A stretch of DNA of 64,000 nucleotides from Gentiana macrophylla (lineage: Eukaryota; Streptophyta; Magnoliopsida; Gentianales; Gentianaceae). The DNA lies in contig CM047817.1 in assembly GCA_026214975.1 (NCBI GenBank), positions 55,796,246-55,860,245 of the forward strand, given 5' to 3'. Shown one piece after another: positions 11,598-23,052 of this stretch; the first letter of the stretch is position 1; each line of letters begins with the position of its first letter. A program made the translations under genes and the position numbers. A model generated the notes under the pieces. It was not told where the DNA came from. It made no database searches and saw only the letters and a program-made list of their open reading frames with translations.

Positions 11598-13118
11598 CTA
11601 GATATCCGACCTACCCGTTGACAAGCGCATGCAAGCTTTCACATAGGCATAAGCGTCTCGAAAGATAGTTGGCCAATAGAAGCCACTTTGGAGCACTTTA
11701 AGGGCGGTTTTGTCTCCCGCTAGATGACCACCGGCTTCCCGGTCATGGCAAAACGAGAGGATGTTTCTAATCTCGCTATCATGGACACATCTACGAATTA
11801 TGCCATCCGAGCACCTTCTAAATAGATAAGGGTCATCCCACAAGTAAAAGCGAAATGTCATCATGTGGAACTTCTTGCGTTGGTAATCCTTTAAACTAGG
11901 ATCTATATAACCGCAAGCAAGATAGTTCACAAAAGGCGCGTACCATGGGTCGCCATACCCACCCCGAGGTTCACGAGAATTCCTTTTCATTGGTAGCATC
12001 GCATCCACTACCATCAATTGCTCATCTGGGAATGACTCATTAATCTCCTTCTCAAATCTTCGCACCTCCTCATCTAATGTCATGCGGCTCAAATGATCCG
12101 CCACCACATTCTCACACCCCTTCCGATCTTTAATTTGCACGTCGAACTCTTGAAGAAGCAAAATCCACCGTAATAAACGGGGTTTTGCTTCTTGCTTTGC
12201 AAATAGGTATCTCAACGCTGCATTATCGGTATGCACGATCACTTTAGATCCCACTAGATACGACCGAAACTTATCAAAAGCAAAGACAACAGCAAGTAAT
12301 TCCTTTTCGGTCGTGGCATACTTGGACTGTGCGGGGTTAAGTGTGTGACTAGAATAGTAAATGGGCTTGAATATCTTATCAAATTTCTGCCCTAAAACAG
12401 CCCCTACAGCAGTGTCACTGGCATCACACATAACCTCAAACTCACGTGACCAATCGGGTGCAACTAGAATCGGTGCGGTCACTAATAATTGTTTAAGCAT
12501 ATGAAAGGCATCAACACACTCTTGAGTGAATATAAAGGGAGTGTCTTTTGTGAGCAAGAGTGTGAGTGGCCTAGCAATCTTGGAGAAATCCTTGATAAAA
12601 CGCCGGTAAAAGCCCGCATGACCCAGAAAAGCCTGAAGGGTCTTCAAGTTCGTGGGGGCGGGCAATTTTTCAATTGCCACAACCTTGGCTCTATCAACAT
12701 CAATCCCCTTACGTGAAATCTTATGGCCTAACACTATGCCCTCTTCTACCATGAAATGACACTTTTCCCAATTAAGCACAAGATTGGTGTTTTCACACCT
12801 TTGCAAAACTTTATCAAGATTACTCAAACAATCATCAAAAGAGTCTCCAAATACACTAAAGTCATCCATAATGACTTCCAAGAATTTCTCAATCATGTCC
12901 GCAAAGATAGCCGTCATGCATCTTTGGAATGTCGCGGGTGCATTACACAACCCGAAAGGCATCCGTCTAAATGAAAAGGTACCATAGGGACATGCAAAAG
13001 TAGTTTTCTCTTGGTCCTTAGGATCAATGCAAATTTGGTAGTAGCCACTAAAACCATCGAGAAAACAATAAAAGTCATGACCACTCAACCTCTCTAACAT
13101 TTGATCAATAAAAGGCAA
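11598..13118 (-). pseudogene. RT palm, RNase H and integrase zinc finger, copy B
   Basis: A single 506-codon open frame starts in the RT ([18 protein letters not shown]). It contains the catalytic IMDDFSVFG and the RT thumb. It then runs through RNase H ([24 protein letters not shown]) into the HHCC region of integrase (HDREAGGH). Copy A is frameshifted twice in this same stretch, so B preserves the ancestral frame here. The frame ends where the second zinc cysteine pair should be, at the 11627 indel. No start codon is expected, since this is the middle of a polyprotein. Confidence 0.9.
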
Positions 13119-13661
13119 GGGGAAGTGATCTTTCCTAGTGGCATCATTCAGTTTTCGATAATCAATGCAAACACGATAGCGGTGACTAAGCGAGTAGGAT
13201 CATTTCATTGTTTTCATTGGGTTGAACAGTCATACCTCCTTTTTTTAGGCACCACTTGGGTAGGGCTTACCCACTCGCTATCCGATATGGCATAGATGAT
13301 TCCATGCTCCAAGCATTTTCACCACGCCATACGCACCACCTCTTGAAGGTGTGGATTGAGCCTTCTTTGACATTGCCTCACCGGCTTCACATCCTCCTCC
13401 AATATGATCTTGTGCTTGCAAATCTCGGGCTAATACCCGGATATCCACCATCTTCCAACCAAAGGCTTTCTTATGACGCCTTAGCACTTTCATGAGCTTT
13501 TCTTCCTGTAAAGATGTTAGTGCGCGAGAAATAATCAAAGGCAATAAATTATCGGACTCAAGAAAAGCATACTTAAGGTGCTCCGGGAGTGGCTTTAGTT
13601 CCAAATCCTTTGGTGGCTCCTCGATAGAAGGGTTCATCTTCTCCTTTGTTGAGGCCAAGCT
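13119..13661 (-). pseudogene. Front part of RT, copy B (several frameshifts)
   Basis: Matches A's stretch with LELKPLPEHLKYAFLESDNLLP (near 13540-13610) and the following RT fingers. Several small indels relative to A break the frame between about 13175 and 13440, for example AGCCAGTGAC in A against AGCGGTGAC here. Many lie at CAG, CTG or CCG sites. The region would encode the linker between protease and RT and the first RT blocks. Confidence 0.8.
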
Positions 13662-14993
13662 CTAGATATTTATGCCATGACGCCTCAAGAAAGGTGTTGC
13701 CTCCAACTCACAAGCCGCTTCTCTTAATTCTTCGTTGTCATCATGAATTGTGCTAGATTTCATTAAGCACTCCTCCATCGGCTCTTGATAACCCTGCGTG
13801 TTAGCAACCTCGGAAACACAAGAATATATAGATTCAAATTCATCACATTCCGCAATATCATCATGAGGGTACTTAATGGCATCAAAAACATTCATAGTCA
13901 CACTCTCTTCTCCTACTCTCATAGTAATATCGCCTTTGGCGACATCTACATTGGCACTTCCGGTAGCAAGGAAAGGTCTCCCTAGCAAAAGTGAGTTTCT
14001 AGGGTCCTCCGCAACATCTAGCACAACAAAATCAGCCGGGAACACAAACTTATCGACTTGAACCAACACATCCTCCAATATCCCCATAGGTCTCCTAAGA
14101 GTCCGGTCGGCCATTTGTAAAGTCATATTGGTCTCGGTCAACCTACCTAGGCCCAACCTCTCATAGATACTCCTAGGCATGAGATTCACACTAGCACCTA
14201 GGTCACATAAAGCTTTCGGGAATCTGATAGAGCCAATGGTGCAAGGGATAGAAAAACATCCGGGGTCTTTCTTTTTAGGCGGAAGCTTGTTTTGAAAGAC
14301 CGCGGAACATTCTTCATTTAGGCACACCACCTCATCCATCTTGGCCTTATTGGACAATATCCCTTTCAAAAAATTAACATACGAAGGCATGTTAGCTATA
14401 GCATGAACCAAAGGGATATTTATCTCAACCTTGCGCAAGATGTCAAGGAACTTGTTTTGACTCTTGGTTAAAACATCTTTCTTAGGACCTCTAGGGGGAA
14501 AAGGTGAATTGCTCAAATCAAAAGGTGTAGAAGAAGTATTCATACCATTGCTACTTGTACCTTTCCTTTGTGGATTGGAAGTGGTTGTGTCCCCTTTTCT
14601 AGTCGCTTTTTGTGCCTCCTCAACTTGCTTGTGAGCTTCGCTAGCATGCTCTCCAACAGCTTGATCTTCACTATCATTTTCTACCAAATCATCCACTTTG
14701 CTTTTACCATGATCTTCAACGCTTTTCCTCACCCCAATGTCATTACCAACCACCTTTCCACTTCTTGTAGAGATAGCATTCACCCCCTTGGGATTTCTCA
14801 CGGTGTTACTCGGCAAGCCTCCAACCGGTGCGGTATTTGCATTTTCGGTCAATTGACCCACTTGAGTTTCAAGATTCCGTATTGCCGATTGGAATTTGGC
14901 TGTGGTGTTATTGGCATTTGTCTTGATATCTCTCAATTCCCGACCTTGATCTTGGAGCATTCTTCCATGCTCTTGCAACGTCTTGTTAATTTG
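13662..14993 (-). pseudogene. Gag C-terminus and protease, copy B (5' truncated)
   Basis: An open frame of 438 codons runs from the Gag coiled coil (EHGRMLQDQGRELRDI) through ISTRSGK. It continues without a stop into the protease (CDLGASVNLMPRSIYERLG, then LLLGRPFLATG). It shows that gag and pol were one reading frame: the two stops seen in A are Glu and Tyr codons here. It ends with a frameshift near 13670-13700. At the 5' side the homology to A stops at about 14993, where a foreign LTR piece is joined. The gag core and zinc knuckle are absent. Confidence 0.88.
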
Positions 14994-15598
14994 GGGATTG
15001 CTAGCACCTGATTATACATACGTCGTAGATTAGCATGAGACTATAACTTGGTAATTGCTAGTTGGACGAGAGCTTGAGTAATCGCTTAGGAAGTACGCCT
15101 AACCATAGGAATGTTGCCTAGATGAGGTGTACGATTAATATCGGCATCCTTAGTGTCGTAAGCGTGCAAGTTATATGAGATGGATACCCAAAAGGTGAAG
15201 TCACGTAATGTAGCACGATGATCAGCAACCTAACCGGTGCTAAGTCAAGTTAAAACAGATGACTCCCGTAGCCAATCTAAGATAGATACAAACGGATTGT
15301 GATTAATAAGTTCAGTTTATTATATAAATTATCTAGGTCCAAACGATAAAGACTATAATTGGGGAGGTTAATTACGTTGTGTCGAGTCGTGTCTTTACCT
15401 TTCTTGTCTTATGTTGGTCGTAGACCGCCTCTATGTCCTTGACATGTTTAATTAATTGTTTGTATATAAGATGATCCACAATTGGTTCCCTGTGGGATCA
15501 ACCTTGATTCACTATAGCTATACTACGATGGGCCTAGTCCTCTTGCTAGTATTGGTTTATGGTGGTCAAGTATATAATAACCTGATTGACCCCGATCA
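14990..15598 (+). repeat. 3' part of a gypsy LTR (same family as solo LTR G)
   Basis: This 0.6-kb piece matches 25163-25791, the end of the complete solo LTR, including the CCTGTGGGATCAACC-type U5 block and the ATTGGTTTATGGTG stretch. It ends in CCCCGATCA at 15598. No PBS follows, and the left two thirds of the LTR are missing. It is joined directly to the broken gag of element B, with the short shared string ATTTGGG at the joint. Confidence 0.8.
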
Positions 15599-15805
15599 GT
15601 TATAGTTCTCAACTGTTTTCTTATCTTTTTAGTAGTAGCAGTCGTGACATATTTAGGTTAATTAAATAAAAACTAGAATAAACAACCCCGATTCCCTGTG
15701 AGATCGACCCGGTATTAGTTGCTATACTACGATCCCTGCACTTGGGGTAAACCAGATTTATTTTATTACTTGTTGTTTTTCCGTTGATAAAATCCAAGAC
15801 AGGGG
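15599..15805 (+). repeat. Fragment of another gypsy LTR end
   Basis: It contains TTCCCTGTGAGATCGACC followed by GCTATACTACGATCCC, the same kind of U5 block as in the preceding piece and in solo LTR G, but clearly diverged. It carries no ORF and no complete border. It lies between the LTR fragment on the left and the truncated copia D on the right. Confidence 0.5.
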
Positions 15806-15810
15806 TCAGG

Positions 15811-16300
15811 AAATTCTGAAAAGAAGAAATTCAAAAATAATTCCAATGGTCCTAAAGCTAAGGATGTATGTAATTACTGCAAGGAGTAGGGACATTGGAA
15901 AAATGAATGTCCAAAATGGATGAAGCTGCAGGGTACTCAGCAGGGTATAGTTGCTTTGGCAGAACAAGACACCAACTCTGAAGAAGATCTGGCCTTGGCA
16001 GTTTCAGAGTCAGGAGGGCACAGAGATGTGTGGATTCTGGACATTGGGGCATCTTATCATGTGTGTCCAAACATGGAGTGATTTTCAACTTATCAGCAGG
16101 TGAATGGAGGCCATATTGCTATGGCTAACAGCAAGGTCTGTAGAATAGTTGAGATTGGATCTGTTCAGGTGAGGACACATGATGGTAAATTCTGCACGCG
16201 TTAGGCATGTTCCACAAATGACCAAGAATTTGATATCACTTAGTCCACTGGACAGCAAAGAGTTCAAGTTCAGGGGTGAAGGTGGAGTGGTGAATGTCTA
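15811..16300 (+). pseudogene. Copia D gag zinc knuckle and protease remnant
   Basis: The translation gives a CCHC knuckle (CNYCKE, stop, GHWKNEC) at about 15869-15911, then an acidic stretch. The protease motif WILDIGASYHVCPNM follows at 16031-16075. The family active site is D-S-G; here the Ser is Ile. An in-frame TAG inside the knuckle stands where Gln (CAG) is likely. Further stops follow near 16078 and 16203. Only the last part of gag is present. Confidence 0.8.
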
Positions 16301-16404
16301 TAATGGTTAAGTAGTGATTCTAATGGGTATTAGGCAGAGGACATTGTACATATTACAAGGGTCTCATCAGATCGAGTTTCTCTTTGTTGTTGCATCATCC
16401 GAGG

Positions 16405-17239
16405 TTCACCGAAGAATGATTGACCAAGCTGTGGCATATGAGATTGGGTCATATGGGTGAAAGGGGGATGCAAATTTTATCTAAGTCTGATCTACTTAGG
16501 GGGCACAAGGTGAAGGAGTTCGAATTTAGTGAACACTGTGTGTTTGGGAAGCTACATATGAGCAAGTTCCTAAAAGCAATTCACATCACAAAAGGGACAC
16601 TTGATTATGTACATTCTGATTGTTGGGGACCTTCAAGGGTGGAGCCTTTATAGATGATTATTCAAGAATGGTTTGGGTAGTCATGATGAAGCACAAGAGT
16701 GAAGCATTCAAGCACTTTAAGCAGTGTAAGGCTTTGGTTGAGAATCAGACAGGGAAGAAGATCAAGAGACTTAGAACTGATAATGGACTGGAATTTTGTT
16801 GGTCTGAGGTTGATGAAATTGCAAGAATGAAGGGATTGCAAGGCACCATACTGTCAGAGATACTCCACATCAGAATGGTGTTGCAGAAAGAATGAATCAA
16901 ACTCTTTTGGAGAGGGCAATGTGCATGCTCTCTAATTCTGGTCTAGCAAGGAGATTTTGGGCAGAGGCTGTTAACACAGCATGCTACTTAATCAATAGGG
17001 GGCCTCACACTGGGATCAAGCTTAAAACACAACTTGAGGTTTGGTCAAGAAAGTCAACAGACTACTCTAGACTTAGGGTTTTCGGAAGCACTGTCTACTA
17101 TCATGGCAGTGAGGGTAAACTAGAACCTAGGGCCAAGAAGGGTGTGTTTCTTGGATATGGAGATGGAGTTAAGGGGTATAGAATCTGGTCATCAGCTGAA
17201 AATAGGGTTATACTCAACATGAGTGTAGTCTTTGATTAA
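16405..17239 (+). pseudogene. Copia D integrase remnant
   Basis: It opens with the GAG-pre-integrase block (LWHMRLGHMGERGM) and its zinc-binding His and Cys residues (EHCVFGK). The integrase core follows, with Asp in VHSDCWGPS, Asp in RTDNGLEF and the Glu region before MNQTLLERAM. Frameshifts at about 16630 and 16870-16895 split it into three open pieces. It ends at GYRIWSSAENRVILNMSVVFD. The protein would have inserted the element's cDNA; it is not functional as read. Confidence 0.85.
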
Positions 17240-17523
17240 AACTCTATGCTTAACTCATCTATGAGGGCCACATCTAAATCTGAAATTGGATCTGAGACTG
17301 AGAAGGTTGACAAACAGGTGGAGCTTCAAGTAGAGTCTATTGAATCAAAAGACTCAACAGGGGATAGTCAACACTCAGCTGATCCAGAACTGGATCCAAG
17401 CTAATCTGCGGAACAAGGGTCAGCAGATACTCAAACAGATGATGTTGGTCAACATGGTATATCTCTCAGCAGGGCTAGGAGGACCAATATCAGACCCTAA
17501 GAAGATATGGGTTTGAGGAGGAT

Positions 17524-18490
17524 ATGGTTGGTTATGCACTACATGTCTATGAAGAAGTGGATGGTTTTGAACCAAACAATTACATGGAAGTTGTGACATG
17601 TTATGAGGCATCCCAATGGCTTGTTGCTATGGGAGATGAAATGGAATCACTTCAGAGAATGAGACTTAGGATATGGTCAAACAACCACATGATAAGAGGG
17701 TGGTCAGCTGCAAATGGATCTTCAAGAAAAAAGAAGGAATGACACCTGCTGGGGGTTTCAGATATAAGGCACGTTTGGTTCCTAGGGGGTTCAGTCAGAA
17801 AGAGGTGGTAGACTATAAAGATATATTTTCTCCAGTGGTCAGACATACTTCCATCAGGATGCTGTTAGCAATAGTGGCACATCAGAATCTTGAACTTGAG
17901 CAATTGGATGTGAAGACAACTTTTCTATATAGAGATGTAGATAAAGAAATTATATGACTCAACCAGAGGGTTTCCAAGTTCTTGGGAAGGAAGGGTATGT
18001 TTGCAAGTTGAAGAAGTCCTTGTATGGACTTAAGCAAGCCTCAATGCAGTGGTATAAGAAGTTTGACAGTTATATGATTCAGCAGGGTTATAGCAGGAGT
18101 CCATATGATTGCTGTGTTTATCAAACAAGTTGAAGGATGGTTCAATCATGCATATGGTTCTGTATGTGGATGATATGCTGATAGCTGTTGCAAACAAGTT
18201 TGATATTCAAGATCTGAAAAACCTGCTCAAGGCTGAATTTGAGATGAAGGATTTGGGGAAAGTAAAGAAAATTTTGGGGAAGAAGATATATAGAGATAGG
18301 AAGCAGGGAAAGCTGTTCTTATCTCAGTAGGGGTATATTCAAAAGTTATTATCCAAGTTTGGTATGTCAGCATCCAAAGCTATAGATACTCCAATGGCAC
18401 CAAATCTGCATCTGTCTGCTATGTTTGCCCCATAGTTAGCTGAAGACGAGGAATACATGTCAAGAGTTCCATAGGCTAGTGCAGTGGGCA
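17524..18490 (+). pseudogene. Copia D reverse transcriptase remnant
   Basis: The blocks seen in order are ASQWLVAMGDEMESLQ, VSCKWIFKKKEG, YKARLVPRGFSQKEVVDY, LEQLDVKTTFL, LKKSLYGLKQASMQWYKKFD and the catalytic YVDDMLIA (about 18160-18180). The domain is broken by frameshifts near 17680 and 17950 and by TAG stops near 18328, 18433 and 18472. The first two of these follow a CAG-to-TAG pattern. The enzyme is an RNA-dependent DNA polymerase; this copy is dead. Confidence 0.85.
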
Positions 18491-18499
18491 GTTTAAAGT

Positions 18500-19118
18500 A
18501 TGTCATGGTCTGTACGGCCTTATTTGGCTCAGGTAGTCAGTGTTGTCAGCAGGTTTATGGCTCAACCTGGAAAGGAATACTGTAAAGCGGTGAAAATGAT
18601 ATTTAGGTACCTTAAGGGTACATCAGATATTGGACTCATTTATGGAGGTGGTACTCAATGTTTTGTCACGGGGTACTGTGATCTGATTATACTGCTGATA
18701 TGGAGAGCAAGAGATCTATGACTGGGTATGTGTTTACTTTGGGTGGTTCTGTAATAAGTTGGAAGGCAACTTTACAGGGTACAGTGACATTGTCTACTAC
18801 TGAAGCAGAGTATATGGCACTAACAGAAGCAGCAAAGCAAGCAATCTGGTTGAAAGGCTAGTCAATGATCTGAGTCTGCATCAAGATCAATCCAGGGTGT
18901 ATTGTGACAGTCTTAGTGCCATATGTTTGGCTAAGGATCAGGTTCATCATGAGAGAACCAAGCACATTGATGTTAGGTACCATTTTCTAAGGAGTGAGAG
19001 GAGGGTCAAAGTGGAGAAGATTAGCACTGATGTTAATCCTGCTGATATGTTCACTAAACCAGTTCCAAGGGGCAAGTTTCATTTGTTTCTGGACATGCTA
19101 AATATCCAAAGCTGCTGA
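18500..19118 (+). pseudogene. Copia D RNase H and pol C-terminus remnant
   Basis: It contains RFMAQPGKEYCKAVKMIFRYL, the RNase H strings STTEAEYMALTEAAKQAIWL and YCDSLSAICLAKD, then RTKHIDVRYHFLR. It ends with the copia pol ending NPADMFTKPVPRGKFH. Frame changes occur near 18680-18700 and 18860. The true stop (TGA) is at 19116-19118, and the 3' LTR begins about 130 bases later. Confidence 0.85.
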
Positions 19119-19248
19119 ATCTGTATCTAAGAATACTCAGTTGATGATGAGGTCTACTGAGATATTCAAATCTGAAGACAAAGAGGATTTCTGGCACTTG
19201 GTTGTGCATCTGGTCAGTTTGCGTGAAGTTGAAGTCAAGGTGGAGGTT

Positions 19249-19317
19249 TGTAATGGTGACTTAAACTATGCTACTGAGTCTGGTATGGAAACATGTTCTG
19301 GTCAGCAATGTATGTAG
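19249..19317 (+). repeat. Copia D 3' LTR, first part
   Basis: After a purine-rich tract (AAGGTGGAGGTT) the sequence TGTAATGG starts what I take as the 3' LTR. It is cut at 19317 by element F and resumes at 30303. Together the two parts give about 480 bp. The exact start is inferred, as no 5' LTR is present for comparison. Confidence 0.5.
19313..19317. repeat. Target site duplication of element F, left
   Basis: TGTAG precedes the TGTTAG end of F and is repeated after its right end at 30298-30302. This proves insertion of F into D. Confidence 0.9.
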
Positions 19318-21135
19318 TGTTAGTTGTAGTGCCCGAAAGACAATTATATAATTGTTTTAGGACAGAATTAATAATTCATCTTATTATATGCATGTATGCT
19401 TATAATTAAGACACTACAGAAAACCCTAAGTACCTCGTTTATGTAATCACATAACTCAGTGTATGGCTATACACAAGAGGATTGAGTTAGTGAGATGTAC
19501 TTAAAATTAACTTAGTCCGTAGCGTTTATTAATCTGAGTACGGGTCTCAAGATTAATTTGCTAATAATGCTTGAGAACACTTTTAGTGTGTGGTCCTATC
19601 CGGATTTGCCGGTAATAGGGTACTTAGTGGGGCATTTATATATGATGATAATCACATCGGGCTGGACCGATTTGATTTGAGTTCTCGATATAATTCCATG
19701 ATCGAGAAGTCTAATCGAATCACAAGATGATCATATATGGATTAATCTCAATCCTGAGGTGATCACAGACGACTGCATAGACTAGGGTAGAGTTTGATGT
19801 GTTAGTAAGGATTACTTCGAAGTATGTGGTCCAACACTTCTCGTTGGCTCTATTTTAGGATGAGTGGGTAGTCTGTGCTATCACAGATATGGAATCCATT
19901 CCTTCCTCCAGGAAGTAGACAAGCAGTTCCTTTATTTGTTAATCCTAGAAACTGACCGATGCGCGCAGTTCATATTATATTAGTTATGAACTATTTGGTC
20001 ACTAGGGGGTTAATGGTAAGTAAGGATAAGAGGTTTCTAGAAGGGTTTACAAAGATATCCTGAATCGTAACGAACAATCTATGGAGGATTTATCCGTATG
20101 TAATGATTATATCAGTGGACACCTTATGACTCATGGTTGAGTGTAAGTTTATATCTATATTCGACAGAGTTCATTTTCGGGTTTATGGTGGTGTAATCCC
20201 GGAATTAATAGATTGAATATTATTGTTCGGTCTGACGATTAATTTTATTTTATTTATTGTAGCTACTGAATATGGGTCCATGGTCCCCGACGTGGCTCCT
20301 AACATGCATATGTTTTCTCGTCGTTTCACCTCAATTAATATTAAATGGTTGGATTGGACTATTTAATAGATATGTGGATTAATTGTTTAGTTGGACTAGA
20401 TAATTAAATAAATGGAAAAGATATTTTTCGTGGACTCGGCCCAAATATGTGTAAAATTCGTGTGGACCTATTTATCTAGGGTTTGGGGCGCATTTTGTGA
20501 GTATTAAATAATTAGAAAGAAATTAGTTTTCTTGGATAATTATTTGATATATGATTTAATTATTTGTTTGTTAAATGATAAATCATGGAATATTGGATAA
20601 TATATTTGTTTATCCTAATTTGTTTGGGATATATATTACATTTATCTTTTATTTAAATTAAGGATTAATTTAATAATTACCTTTGAATTATTAAATCTTT
20701 GGAGGACAATGATTACTCTCCTATATAAAGAGAGTTCTCCCAAGCCTTAAACATATCATATAATTTCGACACAAAAAGTGCAAGTACATGGCTTGGAGAT
20801 TTCGGACATTGTACTTAGGGTTTGAGTTTTAGGAAAACTTCGGGTTTTTTCTAAGGTAGCATATCGAGGAGGTCCGGCGGCTTGAAACACCATCACCTGG
20901 TGGTGCTTGGAGACATACGTTGGAAGACTTTGGCTTCTCAACTAGGCTCTCAACTAGCTCGGATTGGATAGACATTGTTCTTGGCGTTTTGCACCATAAA
21001 AATGTTGGTAATCTAACCCCATCGTAGGTTAGATCTATTATTTTATGTATTTTGGTTGTTAGATCTAGATCAGATATTTATTCCGCTGCGTAATCGGGTC
21101 AATCTATGATTGATCCGGCGATATTACATCCAACA
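19318..21135 (+). repeat. 5' LTR of element F
   Basis: Runs from TGTTAGTTGTAG to TTACATCCAACA. It is colinear with 28479-30297 with few differences. A TATA box (TATATAAAG) lies at 20722-20730. Two bases separate its end from the PBS. Confidence 0.93.
20722..20730 (+). promoter_or_regulatory. Probable TATA box of the F 5' LTR
   Basis: TATATAAAG sits between the 6-bp complementary strings ACTCTC and GAGAGT. It is kept in all four LTRs of F and F' (29884-29892, 50667-50675, 58177-58185). Confidence 0.6.
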
Positions 21136-21137
21136 AG

Positions 21138-21169
21138 TGGTATCGGAGGCTTTGATCTAACGATCAAAG
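21138..21169 (+). other. PBS of element F with adjoining hairpin
   Basis: TGGTATCGGAGG (21138-21149) matches the tRNA-iMet primer site apart from a change near its end; F' has the canonical TGGTATCAGAGCC. Directly behind it CTTTGATC, a TAAC loop and GATCAAAG form a perfect 8-bp hairpin (21150-21169). The hairpin is identical in F' (57757-57776). Confidence 0.8.
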
Positions 21170-22640
21170 TATGTGAATTTTAGATCTAGGAGTGGAAAAC
21201 ATGTTTTAGATGTTTTTTTTATTTCGTTTCTATTTATACATGAATCGAAATATATCATGTTGTATGCCTATGATTGTTCTGGTTGAAGAGATGGATTGGG
21301 GTTGGTACTGTTTACCCGTAGATCTATTTTGTAGCTCTTTTGATTAGAATCAATTGAGCATAGGACTTGTAATTTAATTTATGCACTCAAAATTTTTGTA
21401 AAAATGTAGTTTTTTTTTTGTAATTTTATGTTGTTCCGGGCTCGAAATATAAAGATCTTGAAGAAAAGATGAAGATCAAGGCGAAACCCAAGGTATGAAC
21501 GAGGAGAAACGGCCAAGAACCCTAATTTTAAGGCTGTCCAGCACCTTTAGCAGCGCTGAAAACGTTGCAACAACCTCTGTTTTTTTAAAAAGGCCGGCAG
21601 CAGCACCTATAGAGGCGCTTATTGCTGCCGCTAAAACCTGTTCTTATAACCTAGCATGCGACTAGGGTAATTTGCATGCGGCTGTACTAAATGTTTTTTT
21701 TGTATAACCTGTTTATTATTTAATCTGCCGACTTATGGCAGCAATTAAAAAATGAAAAAAACAAGGGAATTTTTTTTTAAGGGTTTTTATAATTATAATA
21801 AATTGGATTTATTTAATTTAAAAAGCCTTTCTCCTCTCGGGTGTTCGTGGTTCGTGATCCGGAGGTTCGAGATCAAGACTCGAAGACTTAGATTAGTTTT
21901 ACTTTACCTTAGAAAATAGGTTAGTCGGGGATACCAACGGTCCATCTCGGTGTTTAATTTTTCCGTTTATTTTTTCGTGTATGATCGAAATTATGTGATA
22001 GAAACCGGAAAATTGCCATGACATGCATCATATCATGAATCCACTCCAATGCATACATGTAGCTAGTTTATTTCGAATAAATTAGGCATGTATAACTCGT
22101 ATAATTAGTTAAAAGCTTTTTTAATTAATATGTGGTAGTTAATTAAAATAAGTAACTAATTATAAAAACCGAGGAACCGGGTTTTGTCAATCGTTACGAT
22201 TTTAGTGATGGATTCTCGGTGAATCCCACTTAGATAAATCGTTGAGTTTTCGGTAATGGCTTCTCGGTGAACCCACTTTAAACAGAAACGAGATTACGCT
22301 TTGGTTGACAACATAGAAATCAGAAAATCTTAGTACACGGGTTCGGAAATGGTCTAACCATGGTTGGACGAGTTCAACTGAGCTACGGCTCGATTGACTC
22401 CCCTCCACGTGTGACGTTTGCACTGGGGTTCGGCAAGACTTAGCACGTCCGATAAGCCTTCGGGCTAAACGGGGCTTCTCTTGCCGGATCTGACCGACAG
22501 TCACATATGTTCCAACGAATAAGACGACGTAGACTTGCCTACTTAACCGACCCTATTCGGAGTACTTTTATTCATCGTTTCTTATTGTCAAGACCGAAAC
22601 CGTAATTAGTAAACCCACCACTTTTTCATATTATTGAGTG
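21170..22640 (+). other. Leader region of element F
   Basis: Non-coding. The first roughly 280 bases match F'. From about 21440 to 21890 the two copies are unrelated; homology then resumes near 21910 (TTAGTCGGGGATACC). Short minus-strand ORFs, such as one at 22202-22504, are not kept in F'. Confidence 0.6.
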
Positions 22641-22808
22641 GGAGCGGGGAAGGCGACAGCCAGCCCTACGGCCTCTACTATAAATGCAAGCATGTGAGAG
22701 AAGGGTGACGCCATGAGCCGCTTTGATTCCGGCCCCCTGCGGGTGGTGTTCACCCCTATCAAAATTCAAGGCTTGGTTTCCGAAAGGATAGGATTTCGGG
22801 TACTCATT

Positions 22809-22840
22809 GAGTCACTGACCGACCCCGCAGTGGCACACTC
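22809..22840 (+). other. GCGGCGGCAC-type motif of F, first copy
   Basis: A block of about 30 bases beginning GAGTCACTGACC and ending GTGGCACACTC. Relatives are at 23022-23045 and 28283-28315 in F, and at 52258-52285, 55805-55840 and 56014-56047 in F'. Here CACTG and CAGTG can pair inside an outer GAGT/ACTC. Confidence 0.55.
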
Positions 22841-23021
22841 GGGGCGTACTTTGAGATCTGATATAGTAGATCACACTCTTTATGGATATTTTTGAAATAT
22901 CTAGGCTAGAAAAAGGAAGGTAATCAATGATTAAAGACTGGGATGTCTGATTCCCATGGGATATTTGATTCTCAAAGTATAATCATTGAGAGAGATTGTC
23001 TCAGTTTGATCGTCGCCTCTT

Positions 23022-23052
23022 TGACTGACCCTGCGGCGGCACTGAGGTGTGA
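23022..23052 (+). other. GCGGCGGCAC-type motif of F, second copy
   Basis: CCTC and GAGG flank GACTGACCCTGCGGCGGCAC. The F' counterpart (55805-55840) has a longer flanking stem, CACCTC with GAGGTG. Confidence 0.55.

Larger units (their letters stand above)
7006..14993 (-). mobile_element. Athila-like retrotransposon B, 5' truncated
   Basis: B shares the LTR at 7006-8541 as its 3' LTR. Its internal part (8542-14993) matches A from the 3' region through pol into the gag coiled coil. It stops abruptly at 14989-14996, inside gag, where sequence of another gypsy LTR begins. The gag start, PBS and 5' LTR are therefore missing. Identity with A is very high over most of the overlap, so both are copies of one young family. 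B has its own frameshifts in integrase and in the RT front half. Confidence 0.9.

Noticed and set aside
22202..22504. Minus-strand 100-codon ORF in the F leader
   Set aside because: The matching part of F' has indels that break it; it looks like chance.
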